Assembly (NCBI RefSeq): GCF_900198835.1
Contig: NZ_LT900021.1
Coordinates: forward strand, 806,001-870,000
Direction: 5' to 3'
DNA from: Thermococcus henrietii
GTDB taxonomy: Archaea; Methanobacteriota_B; Thermococci; Thermococcales; Thermococcaceae
Length of the DNA: 64,000 nt
Of this stretch, positions 41,208 to 49,633 are shown one piece after another. The position numbers and the translations under genes were made by a program. Positions within the stretch are counted from its first letter, which is position 1; each line of letters begins with the position of its first letter. The notes below the pieces were generated by a model. That model saw nothing but the letters and a program-made list of their open reading frames with translations. It was not told the origin of the DNA and made no database searches.

Positions 41208-42245
41208 GTGAAGACCAGAGCCCTTTCTTTTCTCTTCATTTTTCTCCTCCTGTCCTCTACAGTTAGTGCTTTCACCCCGCCATCCTGGTTCAAGAACGGA
41301 ACGTACGTGACTTACGCAATACTGCCTGGAAGAGGAAGGTACAAGGGATACCCTAATATCATTTTTTATCTCCCTGGAAAATTTTCTCAGGAGAACCTGA
41401 ATGCCCTTATTACTGCGCTTGAAAACAGCTCCAAAGCATGCCAAAAGATTATACCCGAGATTAAGAATCCAAATTATACCCACTATCTCACGGGTTTAAC
41501 CATTTATGGCCCCGTTTTTGTGACATTCAACATTACCAACGTTACTAACTCCACTGCCACAATTATCGTAACGCTAAGAATGGCAAACGCCAGTCTTACC
41601 CCCTACTGTTTTATCCCCACCCTGACCCTCCATGGAGCACTGTTCCTGAACCTCACTGATGGTTACTACTACGTTAATGGTACTAGGATAGGCAGGCCTT
41701 CCTTCTTTGTCCTCCCTTACAGTCTCCCTTCAGGAGGGGATGAGCTCTACAGGGCTTCAATCCTAAGGAAGTACGGCTTTATAATAGGGGGAGACTTAAC
41801 CGTTAGAAACGTATCATTCACGAAAAACAGACTTGTCCATACATTCGTTAAAACTTTCTATCCTCCACTTATAAAAGTGAAATCAAATAGACAGTTAATA
41901 CTCCACCAGAAAGAAGGCTATCTGAGTATGTCCATCTGTATCGATTCAATATACGACCTAGGTACTGGGATAGCAGTTGGTATGAGTTTCCCATACCCAG
42001 AACTATATGCTCTTGGCATGGTAGGGGGAAATGACTTCAACCATTATTCCGCTGAGCTGAACGATAAAATTGACTTCTCAAAGGAGTTCTGGCCGTACGG
42101 ATTTGTTCTTTATAAAACGAACATTAAATTCCCGAAGGAGGAGACTGGGAGAGCTCCTGATACCGTGTTGAAGTATTATCTTGTTCTTGGGCTTCTCCTG
42201 CTCGCAATCGCTGGAGTTCTAAGGTTTAGGGAGGTGAGGAAGTGA
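41208..42245 (+). CDS. Membrane-anchored extracellular protein, paralogue A
   Basis: A 345-residue type I membrane protein. Signal peptide MKTRALSFLFIFLLLSSTVSA leads into an extracellular domain with many N-x-S/T sites (NITNVTNSTA and others), and a C-terminal membrane helix (YYLVLGLLLLAIAGVL) ends in a basic tail. Start GTG 41208 follows GGAGGGTGA. It is a tandem duplicate of the next gene: FTPPSWFKNGTYVTYAI is identical in both, and so is much of the C-terminal PYGFVLYKTN/EETG/APDTVLKYYL segment, while the middle differs. The function is unknown. The low GC of the middle part differs from neighbouring housekeeping genes. Confidence 0.78.
   Translation: MKTRALSFLFIFLLLSSTVSAFTPPSWFKNGTYVTYAILPGRGRYKGYPNIIFYLPGKFSQENLNALITALENSSKACQKIIPEIKNPNYTHYLTGLTIYGPVFVTFNITNVTNSTATIIVTLRMANASLTPYCFIPTLTLHGALFLNLTDGYYYVNGTRIGRPSFFVLPYSLPSGGDELYRASILRKYGFIIGGDLTVRNVSFTKNRLVHTFVKTFYPPLIKVKSNRQLILHQKEGYLSMSICIDSIYDLGTGIAVGMSFPYPELYALGMVGGNDFNHYSAELNDKIDFSKEFWPYGFVLYKTNIKFPKEETGRAPDTVLKYYLVLGLLLLAIAGVLRFREVRK
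41286..41317 (+). repeat. Direct repeat copy 1 shared by the tandem paralogues
   Basis: A 32-nt stretch (TGGTTCAAGAACGG through CTTACGC) identical to 42317-42348. It encodes the conserved WFKNGTYVTYA segment just after the signal peptide. Identity at the third codon positions too suggests recent duplication or gene conversion of the 5' ends. Confidence 0.85.
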
Positions 42246-43273
42246 AAGTCATTAAGATTATCCCCATAATTTTTCTCCTTCTGTCCCCTTCGGTTAGTGC
42301 GTTCACTCCACCCTCATGGTTCAAGAACGGAACGTACGTGACTTACGCCATCTTTCCGGGGAAGGAAATGTACAGAGGGTACTCCAACAGTTTTGCATAT
42401 ATTCCCTCGGAACTTCCAAGGAGGAACTGGAACGCACTCATTGAGGCCCTGCAATCTTCTAATTCCAAGGGATGCCTTAACTTCACGAGGGAGATTGATG
42501 GTGGTAACTACACATCCTGTCTCTGGCCGTTGGAGGTGTATGGTCCAATGTTTTTAACTTTCAGGATAACTAACGTTACCAATACCTCTGCTGTGGTTGA
42601 GGTAGTGCTTGTTGTGGAGAACGTTTCCCCTCATTTGGGCTGTACCCTTTCAAGACTTACCTTTGAGGGGACCCTTCTACTTAACATTACAAGTGGCTAC
42701 TATTATATCAATGGGACTAAACTTGGCCCTCCTTCTTTCTTTGTAGTCCCATACGAACTTCCCGGTAAGAAGACACTACTTTTCAGGTCCTCCCTCTTTA
42801 GAAGATATGGGATTTTATGCAATGATATCTATGTTCGTAATGTCTCATTTGATGATAAAAAATCTGTCAACACATTCGTTAGAAAGTTTTATCCCCCACT
42901 AATACGAGTTGCATCAACGTCTTCACCATTTCGATATTCTAAATGTGGCTACCTCTCAACATCTCTGAACATGGATATCACCTATGATTTTGACACTGGA
43001 ATTGCCATTGGAACCACCCTTTCTGGTTTCTGGCCCGAGCTTTATGCCCTCGGGATAATGTCCGCCGATGTATTCAATTACCATTCAGCTGAAATAAATA
43101 AAAAGCTCGATACTTCTCGCGAGTTCTGGCCGTATGGGTTTGTTCTTTACAAGACGAACGTTAAATTCCCGAGAGAGGAGACCGGGAAAGCGCCTGACAC
43201 GGTGTTGAAGTACTACTTGATACTCGGGCTCCTCCTTCTCACAGCATCAGCATTATGGGGGTGGAGAAGGTGA
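42242..43273 (+). CDS. Membrane-anchored extracellular protein, paralogue B
   Basis: A 343-residue protein with the same build as its upstream neighbour: signal peptide (KVIKIIPIIFLLLSPSVSA), glycosylation-rich ectodomain, and C-terminal membrane helix (YYLILGLLLLTASALWG). The GTG start overlaps the previous stop (GTGA). Both ends of the gene are close to paralogue A in DNA and protein, whereas the central 200 residues have diverged, with different cysteines (KGCLNF, TSCLW, LGCTL, ILCND). Paired, divergent ectodomains could recognise different ligands or each other. Function unknown. Confidence 0.78.
   Translation: MKVIKIIPIIFLLLSPSVSAFTPPSWFKNGTYVTYAIFPGKEMYRGYSNSFAYIPSELPRRNWNALIEALQSSNSKGCLNFTREIDGGNYTSCLWPLEVYGPMFLTFRITNVTNTSAVVEVVLVVENVSPHLGCTLSRLTFEGTLLLNITSGYYYINGTKLGPPSFFVVPYELPGKKTLLFRSSLFRRYGILCNDIYVRNVSFDDKKSVNTFVRKFYPPLIRVASTSSPFRYSKCGYLSTSLNMDITYDFDTGIAIGTTLSGFWPELYALGIMSADVFNYHSAEINKKLDTSREFWPYGFVLYKTNVKFPREETGKAPDTVLKYYLILGLLLLTASALWGWRR
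42317..42348 (+). repeat. Direct repeat copy 2 shared by the tandem paralogues
   Basis: A 32-nt stretch identical to 41286-41317, at the same place in the downstream paralogue. Confidence 0.85.
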
Positions 43274-45012
43274 AGAGGTTGTTGCTTATCAGCCTCCTCA
43301 TCCTTGGAGTCCTTCCCGGCGTCACGGCCAGCAACCAAACTCCAAATTATGGTGTTTTGACCGTCACTGGTAGTGTGGAGAAGGTTAGCATTCCCGGGGT
43401 TGGAGTCTTCCAAACTCCAGTGACGCTCATCCTTCCGGCCGGCAACTACACGGTGCTGGCAGAGGGGAAAGTCGAGCTTGAAGCGAGAGTGTTCCTCAAC
43501 TCATCCAAACACATAATTATTGAATTCCATGATACAGAGGCAAGCAAACTCGTTAACGGGAACACCACAATCCTTGGCGTTAAAGTAACTTACGACCAAT
43601 GGAAGAACTACCCAAAACTCAACGGCACGCCGAGCCTCGGGTTAATAGGCGGATGTGGAGGAAGTTGGAGCCCATTCTATTACACTGACAAACCCCTCCC
43701 CCTGACCCTTGAGGATGTTTGGGATGATGTTGCAAAGCTTGAAATCAACGGCACGGTGATACCCTGTTATCTTCGGGGTACTAGGGAGGATATAAGTGGA
43801 AAATTAGAGTACATCTTCTACGAGATTATCGGGTCCTTCGGAACTAGTGGGCTGGCGCTCAAGAATGCGAGCTTTATAACGCCTCTTTCTGAAGTCAGCG
43901 TCTCATCAGACTTAAAGTACGTTCAGGGGTACGTGTTCAACGTCAGTGCCTCCTCGATGGTTGTGCCTTTCAAGTTAATTCTCCCGGTTATTCCTCGAGA
44001 CGTTTACAACGTGAGGGGTGTGAGTGAGGAAGGCGATGTTATAACGATTAAGCACATTCCGAAAATTGACACTTACAATCTCAGCGTTGGAATCAACCAC
44101 ACTCTCTTAACCGCCGTCATTAAACTCGCCCCCCACGAGAGGTACTCCATCCACTACAACCTCAAACCCGCGGTGGACCTTATACAAGTCACGGAGGAGC
44201 CCGTTGAGCTTTACAAACTCACCATCACCACGAAACCCGAGGGCGCCAGGTTCGTAATCACGAACGGCTCCCTCAGGGTGGAGGGAACGAGCCCCGCATC
44301 GCTCTACCTTCCCTGGGGCAAATACACGATTACCGCGTTTGCCAACGGTAGCGGTGCCGTTGAGAGCTTTTCAGTCCCTGGAACGGGAAGGCTCAACCTT
44401 ACTCTGAAGCCCCTGCCGGCGAGGCTTACTTTTAACGTGAGTCCTGAGAATGCTTCCGTCTTCGTGAATGGAAGGTTCGTTGAAAACGATAGTGTTGAAC
44501 TCCCACCAGGGGAGTATGTGATTAACGTTACAGCGGCTGGTTACGTACCGAAGAGTGTTAACGTAGTTCTCGCACCTAACGAGAGTAAAACCCTCACCGT
44601 GACCTTAAAGCACTTGCCCGTGCTTTTCATCACGACGAAACCGACCGGGGCCTCCGTTACCGTCGGGAACAGGACGTGTGAGAGCCCGTGTAGGGTTGTC
44701 TTGTTCCCGGGCAAGTATCTTGTCAGGGCATCGTTGAAAGGTTATGAGAACGGTACTGCGGTGGTTTATCTTGAGGATGGTGATGTTAAAAACGTCTCAA
44801 TAACCCTTGAACCTATTGTGGAGAGGGCTGGGAATGTTTCAACCTCTACGTCGGTAATGACTGCGACTTTGGTTCCTGGTTCTCAGGGCAGAACGGAGAC
44901 GTCCTCCTGGGGGGCGGAAGCGGGTTCCGCGCGCGGGGATTCGGTCCTTCCAAAGGTGCTCGCCCTCGCCGGGGTAGTCGCGGTTGTCTCCATTGTCCTC
45001 AAGCGGAGGTGA
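43270..45012 (+). CDS. Secreted PEGA-domain surface protein with C-terminal anchor
   Basis: A 580-residue surface protein. The signal peptide (KRLLLISLLILGVLPGVTA) starts at GTG 43270, which overlaps the previous stop (GTGA) and follows GGTGGAGAAG; the frame is open 15 bases further up. Residues of about 20-310 form an unrecognised beta domain. Three PEGA-like repeats follow (TTKPEGARFVI, NVSPENASVFVNG, TTKPTGASVTVGN), then a Ser/Thr-rich stalk and a final membrane helix (VLALAGVVAVVSIVL). PEGA domains occur in surface proteins and are thought to bind polysaccharide or protein. Adjacent ABC genes suggest the proteins act as one system. Confidence 0.85.
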   Translation: MKRLLLISLLILGVLPGVTASNQTPNYGVLTVTGSVEKVSIPGVGVFQTPVTLILPAGNYTVLAEGKVELEARVFLNSSKHIIIEFHDTEASKLVNGNTTILGVKVTYDQWKNYPKLNGTPSLGLIGGCGGSWSPFYYTDKPLPLTLEDVWDDVAKLEINGTVIPCYLRGTREDISGKLEYIFYEIIGSFGTSGLALKNASFITPLSEVSVSSDLKYVQGYVFNVSASSMVVPFKLILPVIPRDVYNVRGVSEEGDVITIKHIPKIDTYNLSVGINHTLLTAVIKLAPHERYSIHYNLKPAVDLIQVTEEPVELYKLTITTKPEGARFVITNGSLRVEGTSPASLYLPWGKYTITAFANGSGAVESFSVPGTGRLNLTLKPLPARLTFNVSPENASVFVNGRFVENDSVELPPGEYVINVTAAGYVPKSVNVVLAPNESKTLTVTLKHLPVLFITTKPTGASVTVGNRTCESPCRVVLFPGKYLVRASLKGYENGTAVVYLEDGDVKNVSITLEPIVERAGNVSTSTSVMTATLVPGSQGRTETSSWGAEAGSARGDSVLPKVLALAGVVAVVSIVLKRR

Positions 45013-45016
45013 TTGG

Positions 45017-45799
45017 ATGAAAACTGTGAGGAAACAGCTGGTGTGGGAGCTCGAAGACCCCTACGTCTCCTTAATCTTCATATTCAGCTTTATCTTGCTT
45101 GCAGTAACGTTCTACACGGAGCTCTTTAAAATCAACACTGCGTTCATGCCGATGGGTCTCAATCGGGCTACCGTTGATTACTACGGGGCTAAAACCCTTG
45201 CGACGCTGTTTCCTGGACTTTCAAAGGAGGCCTTTGTCGTGTTCTCCTTTACTGGGGTCATTCTTGCGTCCTTCCTCATGAGGTATGACCGGGACACTGG
45301 TGTGGCGCGAAGCGTGTACTCACTTCCTATGAGGAACTACGAGGGTGTTCTCGCCAAGTTCCTCGCCGTTTTCATAGTGCTCTTCATCTCAGCTTTCTCA
45401 GCCGCGTTCTTTGCGTACCTCTACGCTTATGGTGACAGTCCGAGGATGATTGTGCGGGGTCTCTTTGGTCAGCGCTACTTTCTCCTTCACCTGCTCTACT
45501 GGTTTGAGGCAACGTTTTACGTCTCCTCCGTCTCGTCGCTTATAGCTCTTCTCTGCCCCACGACGTTTGCTTCCATCCTTGGGGGGATTGCGGTTATGTA
45601 CGTTCCCGGTGTTTTGGGCTGGGGGTTTCTTCCGCCGGATGTTCTCAACAGTGCGCTTATAAAGGCCTATTTTCTCTTCGGTGAGCCGGGCGAAAGGGTT
45701 AGCACCTTCTTCAACAGAACGTTTTACGCGGGTCTGTTCCTTCCGCTCGTGGCCATTTCTCTCGCTCTCATTATCAGTGAGTGGAGGGATGTTGCATGA
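45017..45799 (+). CDS. ABC-2 type transporter permease
   Basis: A 260-residue integral membrane protein with six predicted helices (LIFIFSFILLAVTFY, VVFSFTGVILASFL, FLAVFIVLFISAFSAAFFAYLY, and others) and the YDRDTGVARSVYSLPM cytosolic loop typical of ABC-2 exporters such as the ABC-2 membrane family. ATG 45017 has GGAGGTGATT before it. It lies four bases after the PEGA gene and overlaps the next small membrane-protein gene (ATGA). The ATPase is encoded two genes later. Substrate unknown; export of a peptide, lipid or glycan, or mechanical action on surface proteins, are all possible. Confidence 0.88.
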   Translation: MKTVRKQLVWELEDPYVSLIFIFSFILLAVTFYTELFKINTAFMPMGLNRATVDYYGAKTLATLFPGLSKEAFVVFSFTGVILASFLMRYDRDTGVARSVYSLPMRNYEGVLAKFLAVFIVLFISAFSAAFFAYLYAYGDSPRMIVRGLFGQRYFLLHLLYWFEATFYVSSVSSLIALLCPTTFASILGGIAVMYVPGVLGWGFLPPDVLNSALIKAYFLFGEPGERVSTFFNRTFYAGLFLPLVAISLALIISEWRDVA

Positions 45800-46233
45800 G
45801 GCTTGCAAGGGCGTTCCTTCTTGCGATTTTTCTTTTTACTCTCCTTTCGTTTCCCCTTCAGGAGAGGGCTCTGAAAACGCCGACGTCGGGAGTTGCCGGT
45901 AGGGAGCACGGCTTCATTCTGCCTTCTGCTGGAATACTCCGTGTGACGACCAATGCCGGGAAGGGCACCAACTACTCGGTTGCCCTCTACGACCCGGAGG
46001 AGGGGAGGTTTCTCCTGAATGAGCACCCCAACGGGCAGCTTAATGGGTATCTGAGGATAAGGCACGCGGGTTTTTACTTTGTCTGGGTTAAGAGTGAGGT
46101 TGCTCCGGTGATTCTTGCCTACAGGATGACGTCGAAGTACTCTTCGAGGGGAATCCTTGAGATAAAGTACTTCGTGGGTGGAACCTCGGCGATACTTCTC
46201 GCAGTTTTGTTGTTGAAGGGGGGAAGGAGATGA
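45796..46233 (+). CDS. Small membrane protein between ABC permease and ATPase
   Basis: A 145-residue protein with an N-terminal signal or anchor helix (RLARAFLLAIFLFTLLSF), a beta-rich extracellular part (ILRVTTNAGKGTNYSVALYD ... GYLRIRHAGFYFVWVKSE), and a C-terminal membrane helix (GGTSAILLAVLLL). The start overlaps the permease stop (ATGA) and its own stop overlaps the ATPase start (ATGA). This tight packing suggests it is a dedicated accessory subunit of the transporter. No family is recognised. Confidence 0.76.
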   Translation: MRLARAFLLAIFLFTLLSFPLQERALKTPTSGVAGREHGFILPSAGILRVTTNAGKGTNYSVALYDPEEGRFLLNEHPNGQLNGYLRIRHAGFYFVWVKSEVAPVILAYRMTSKYSSRGILEIKYFVGGTSAILLAVLLLKGGRR

Positions 46234-46886
46234 TAGTTGCTGAGAACCTTACGAAGCGTTTCGGAAAGCTGGTTGCTTTGGAGGGCGTGAGTGTGGAGAT
46301 TGGGAGGGGCTTCACCCTTATCTTGGGTCCGAATGGGGGTGGGAAGAGTACCTTCTTGAACCTGTGCGCGGGCCTTTATAGGCCGAGTTCTGGGAGGATT
46401 GAGGTGCTTGGTGAGTCTCCGTGGAGTAACCGGCGCGTTAAGGGTAGGCTTGGGGTTTCGTTCGACCCGCCGGCGTTGCCAAGGCACAGGACTGGGAGGG
46501 AGTGGCTTGAGTACGTTGTCCGGTTCAGGGGGAGCGACAACGTGGATGAGGTGGCGGAGCTCTTTTCCGTGAAGGAGTTCTTGGACAGGAGGATAGGTGA
46601 ATACTCAGCTGGAATGAGGAAGAGGCTTTCTCTGGCGCAGGCGTTTCTTGGGGGACCTGAGCTGGTTCTGCTTGATGAGCCTCTTGCGAATCTGGATTTC
46701 AGGGGTATTCGTGAGGTTGCGGGGGTTTTGGGGGAGCTTAAGGAGGGGGGTCTTAATATTGTTGCGGTTTCGCATGTGTGGCGTCCTTTGGTGGGGTTTG
46801 CTGATGAAGTCATCGTCATCGCCGCGGGGAAAGTGACACTACAAGGAACCCCAGAAGAAATAATCCCACAAATAGAGGAGATTTAA
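46230..46886 (+). CDS. ABC transporter ATP-binding protein
   Basis: A 218-residue ABC ATPase with Walker A LGPNGGGKSTFLN, signature YSAGMRKRLSLAQAF (a divergent LSGGQ, as in many ABC-2 exporters), Walker B LVLLDEPLANLD, and the switch His in VAVSHVWRP. It is short, with no C-terminal regulatory domain. It closes the operon that began at 40784 and would power the permease at 45017. The gene overlaps the convergent P1-peptidase gene by four bases. Confidence 0.92.
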   Translation: MIVAENLTKRFGKLVALEGVSVEIGRGFTLILGPNGGGKSTFLNLCAGLYRPSSGRIEVLGESPWSNRRVKGRLGVSFDPPALPRHRTGREWLEYVVRFRGSDNVDEVAELFSVKEFLDRRIGEYSAGMRKRLSLAQAFLGGPELVLLDEPLANLDFRGIREVAGVLGELKEGGLNIVAVSHVWRPLVGFADEVIVIAAGKVTLQGTPEEIIPQIEEI

Positions 46887-47923
46887 TGGGAAAGCCTCCC
46901 GTACCTTTCCATTATCTCGAGCAGTTTCTCGACCGGCAGAGCGTACCTCACGTGGCCGTTGCCCTCGACGGTTTTCGCCTGCAGAAGGGCGTTGATTATC
47001 GCCTCTTCCGTCGCCTCCGCCGTTGCCTTGAAGAGCCTGCTGAGGGCGTTGTCTGGCAGGAAGCTTATCGGGTGTGGCTCCTTGTCGAAGGGAACGGTCT
47101 GAGCGGTCGAGAAAGCTAAGACGACGTCGCCACTGCCGTGGTAGGCGTAGCCACCGGTTCTCGCGAGGCCAACAACTGCCCTCTTCGCGAGCCTTCTCAG
47201 CTGCCTCGCCGTCAGGGGGGCGTCCGTTGCAACGATCATCGAGATGCTACCCTTTCCCACCGTTCCCCTCCCCGGATAGTCCTTCAGCTCGAGGCCGACC
47301 GGAACTCCAGCTATGGTCAGGTCCTCCCGTTTTCCGAAGTTCGCAAGGACGAGCGAGGCGACCGTATAGCTCTCGCCGCCTACCTCAACCACCCTGGAAG
47401 ACGAGCCTATTCCACCCTTGAACTCGAAAGCGCTCATTCCGGTTCCCGCTCCAACTGCCCCTTCCTCGAAGTCTAGCGAGGCGTTTCTGACGGCCTCGAA
47501 GTAGTGCTCCTCCTTAACGGCCATCTTCCTGATGTTGTTGAGGTAGGAGTCGTTGCACTCCATGACGACCGGGGAAACGCTCTTCAAATCGGGATTCAGC
47601 TCAATCATGTGCTTCACAACCGTGCTCGCGACCGTGTAGACGCTCAGCGTGTTGGTTAACGCTATCGGCGTCTCGATGTAGCCGAGCTCGTCAACCTGAA
47701 CGAAGCCTATCGGCTTGGAGAAGCCGTTCATGACGAAAGTCGAGGCAAAGAGCCTATCTTTGTATGGGTTTTTGACCGGTGGCAGAAGAACAGTCACACC
47801 GGTTCTCACCTCCTCCCCTTCGATGAGCGTCGCGTGGCCGACCTTAACTCCTAAATCCGCTATCGAGTTCCTCTTCCCGTGTTCGTAAACGCCGATTTTG
47901 ATTCCCAGCTCGGAGGCCTTCAT
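46883..47923 (-). CDS. P1 family peptidase (DmpA-like)
   Basis: A 346-residue member of the P1/DmpA family, self-processing N-terminal-nucleophile aminopeptidases acting on N-terminal residues or D-amino-acid peptides. Seen features are SIADLGVKVGHATL at the N-terminus, VGAGTGMSAFEFKGGIGSSS in the middle, and the likely autocleavage region VGKGSISMIVATDAPL at about 243-258, which carries the candidate Ser nucleophile. ATG 47923 is preceded by GGTGAT. The frame is open to 47971 without a ribosome site. A TATA-like GTTAAATC lies at 47953-47961. It is transcribed away from the divergent ABC permease gene. Confidence 0.88.
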   Translation of the reverse strand: MKASELGIKIGVYEHGKRNSIADLGVKVGHATLIEGEEVRTGVTVLLPPVKNPYKDRLFASTFVMNGFSKPIGFVQVDELGYIETPIALTNTLSVYTVASTVVKHMIELNPDLKSVSPVVMECNDSYLNNIRKMAVKEEHYFEAVRNASLDFEEGAVGAGTGMSAFEFKGGIGSSSRVVEVGGESYTVASLVLANFGKREDLTIAGVPVGLELKDYPGRGTVGKGSISMIVATDAPLTARQLRRLAKRAVVGLARTGGYAYHGSGDVVLAFSTAQTVPFDKEPHPISFLPDNALSRLFKATAEATEEAIINALLQAKTVEGNGHVRYALPVEKLLEIMERYGRLSH

Positions 47924-47977
47924 GGTATCACCGGTGATAGATATCACACTGGATTTAACAAACTTGCCCAATCAAGA

Positions 47978-47986
47978 CTTATAAAC
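47978..47986 (+). promoter_or_regulatory. TATA box giving a probably leaderless ABC-importer mRNA
   Basis: CTTATAAAC is centred about 25 bp before ATG 48008, which lacks a clear ribosome site, so transcription likely starts at or within a few bases of the start codon. Confidence 0.55.
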
Positions 47987-48007
47987 AGGCAAAACTGAGT
48001 TTTGGCC

Positions 48008-49633
48008 ATGAGGTTCAAGGCCGGTTACGTTGTCCTTGTCATCCCGCTGGCGTTCCTGCTGGTCTTCTTCTACCTGCCTATGGTGCATATTCTAAAGCTG
48101 GGCCTCTGGGATAACGGCCCGACGCTGAAGTTCCTCTCGGCAGTCCTCGGCAACTCCTACCACCGCTGGGTTATACGCTTTACAATCGGCCAGGCGCTCG
48201 CCTCGACCGCTCTTACGCTCATCATTGGCCTCCCCGGGGCGTACATATTCGCCAAGTACGACTTTCCGGGCAAGAGGGTAATCAAGGCCATTCTGACAGT
48301 TCCTTTCGTGATGCCCGGAATAATGGTTGCCCTTGGCTTCATCCTGCTCTTCGGAAAGGACGGCTTCATAGCCCACCTAATCGGACGCGACCCGGGGATA
48401 ATCTATACATGGAAGGCCATACTCCTCGCCCACGCCTTTTACAACTTCCCGATAGTGGTTAGGATGGTCTCGTCGCTCTGGCAACGCGTTAATCCCCACT
48501 ACGAGGAGATGGCCAGGACGCTCGGAGCGCGGGGCTTCAAGCTTTTCTGGAAGGTAACCCTACCCCTAATTTCGCCCGCAATCTTTGCCTCCGCAATGCT
48601 CACCTTTGTCTTCTGCTTCCTGAGCTTCTCACTCCCTCTAATCCTCGGTGGCTACCGGTACGTGACCATGGAGGTGGACATCTTCTCGACCGTCATGACC
48701 CTCCTTGACTTCCGGACCGGCTCCGCTCTGGCGGTGATTCAGATAACGCTGAGCGCCCTCTTCATGTACCTCTACCTCCGTTCCCTCGACGCCTACTCGA
48801 AAAGGGAGGAGCAGAGGGTCCTTCAGAGGCCCCAGAAGCTCGGGCCGGGGGACTTACTCAGTCTCAAGGGGCTGGGTATAATCCTTTATTCCGCCCTCGT
48901 GTTCGTCTTTATCGTCGCCCCCCTGCTGGCAATAGTTTACGACTCCCTTCTCTTCAACGGTCACCTAAGCCTTGAGAACTACCGCAGGGTCTTCTCGCCG
49001 GAGTACAACCCGATGTTCGGCGTCTCGACCCTCGGTGCGATAAAGAACTCCCTCCTCTTCGGTTTCACTACCGTTGTAATCTCGATTCTCGTCGCGCTTC
49101 CGCTCGCTTACCTGCTGAACCGCTGGGACTTCCGGGGAAAGCGCGTTCTCGACGTTCTCGTCATGCTACCCCTTGCGAGCTCCCCCGTAACGGTCGCGCT
49201 CGGCTACATAATGGTCTTCCAGTCAACGCCCCTCTACTACACCTTCTGGATTGTGGCGATAGCCCACTCCATCATAGCCTACCCCTTCGTCTTCCGCTCC
49301 CTATCAACAGGACTTGCCAAGATAAGGCGGAACCTGCGCGAGGCCGCCTTGACGCTCGGAGCCAACGAGTGGAAGGCCTTCCTGAGGGTGGAACTGCCAC
49401 TGGCCCTTGGAAGCCTCATCGTCGGGGCAATCTTCGCCTTCGCGATGAGCATAGCCGAGCTGGGAGCGACTTACATGCTCGCCCCGCCGGAGTACACCAC
49501 GATGAGCCTCGCCGTTTACAAGTTCCTTGGCGCGAGGCACTTCGGGAGCGCCTCTGCCCTCTCGGTCATCCTGATGGTAGTGTCGGCAATAGGATTCCTA
49601 ATAATAGAAAAGGTCGGTGAGGAGGTATGGTGA
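48008..49633 (+). CDS. ABC importer permease, fused two-domain (iron/thiamine-type)
   Basis: A 541-residue permease with about 12 membrane helices: two BPD_transp_1 domains joined head-to-tail. Each has the EAA-loop motif contacting the ATPase: YEEMARTLGARGFKLFWKVT (about 180) and LREAALTLGANEWKAFLRVE (about 460). The layout is that of ThiP/FbpB-like permeases for thiamine or ferric iron. It overlaps the ATPase gene by 7 bp. No periplasmic-type substrate-binding protein gene is adjacent, so the substrate is undefined. ATG 48008 is preferred over TTG 48002. Confidence 0.9.
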   Translation: MRFKAGYVVLVIPLAFLLVFFYLPMVHILKLGLWDNGPTLKFLSAVLGNSYHRWVIRFTIGQALASTALTLIIGLPGAYIFAKYDFPGKRVIKAILTVPFVMPGIMVALGFILLFGKDGFIAHLIGRDPGIIYTWKAILLAHAFYNFPIVVRMVSSLWQRVNPHYEEMARTLGARGFKLFWKVTLPLISPAIFASAMLTFVFCFLSFSLPLILGGYRYVTMEVDIFSTVMTLLDFRTGSALAVIQITLSALFMYLYLRSLDAYSKREEQRVLQRPQKLGPGDLLSLKGLGIILYSALVFVFIVAPLLAIVYDSLLFNGHLSLENYRRVFSPEYNPMFGVSTLGAIKNSLLFGFTTVVISILVALPLAYLLNRWDFRGKRVLDVLVMLPLASSPVTVALGYIMVFQSTPLYYTFWIVAIAHSIIAYPFVFRSLSTGLAKIRRNLREAALTLGANEWKAFLRVELPLALGSLIVGAIFAFAMSIAELGATYMLAPPEYTTMSLAVYKFLGARHFGSASALSVILMVVSAIGFLIIEKVGEEVW

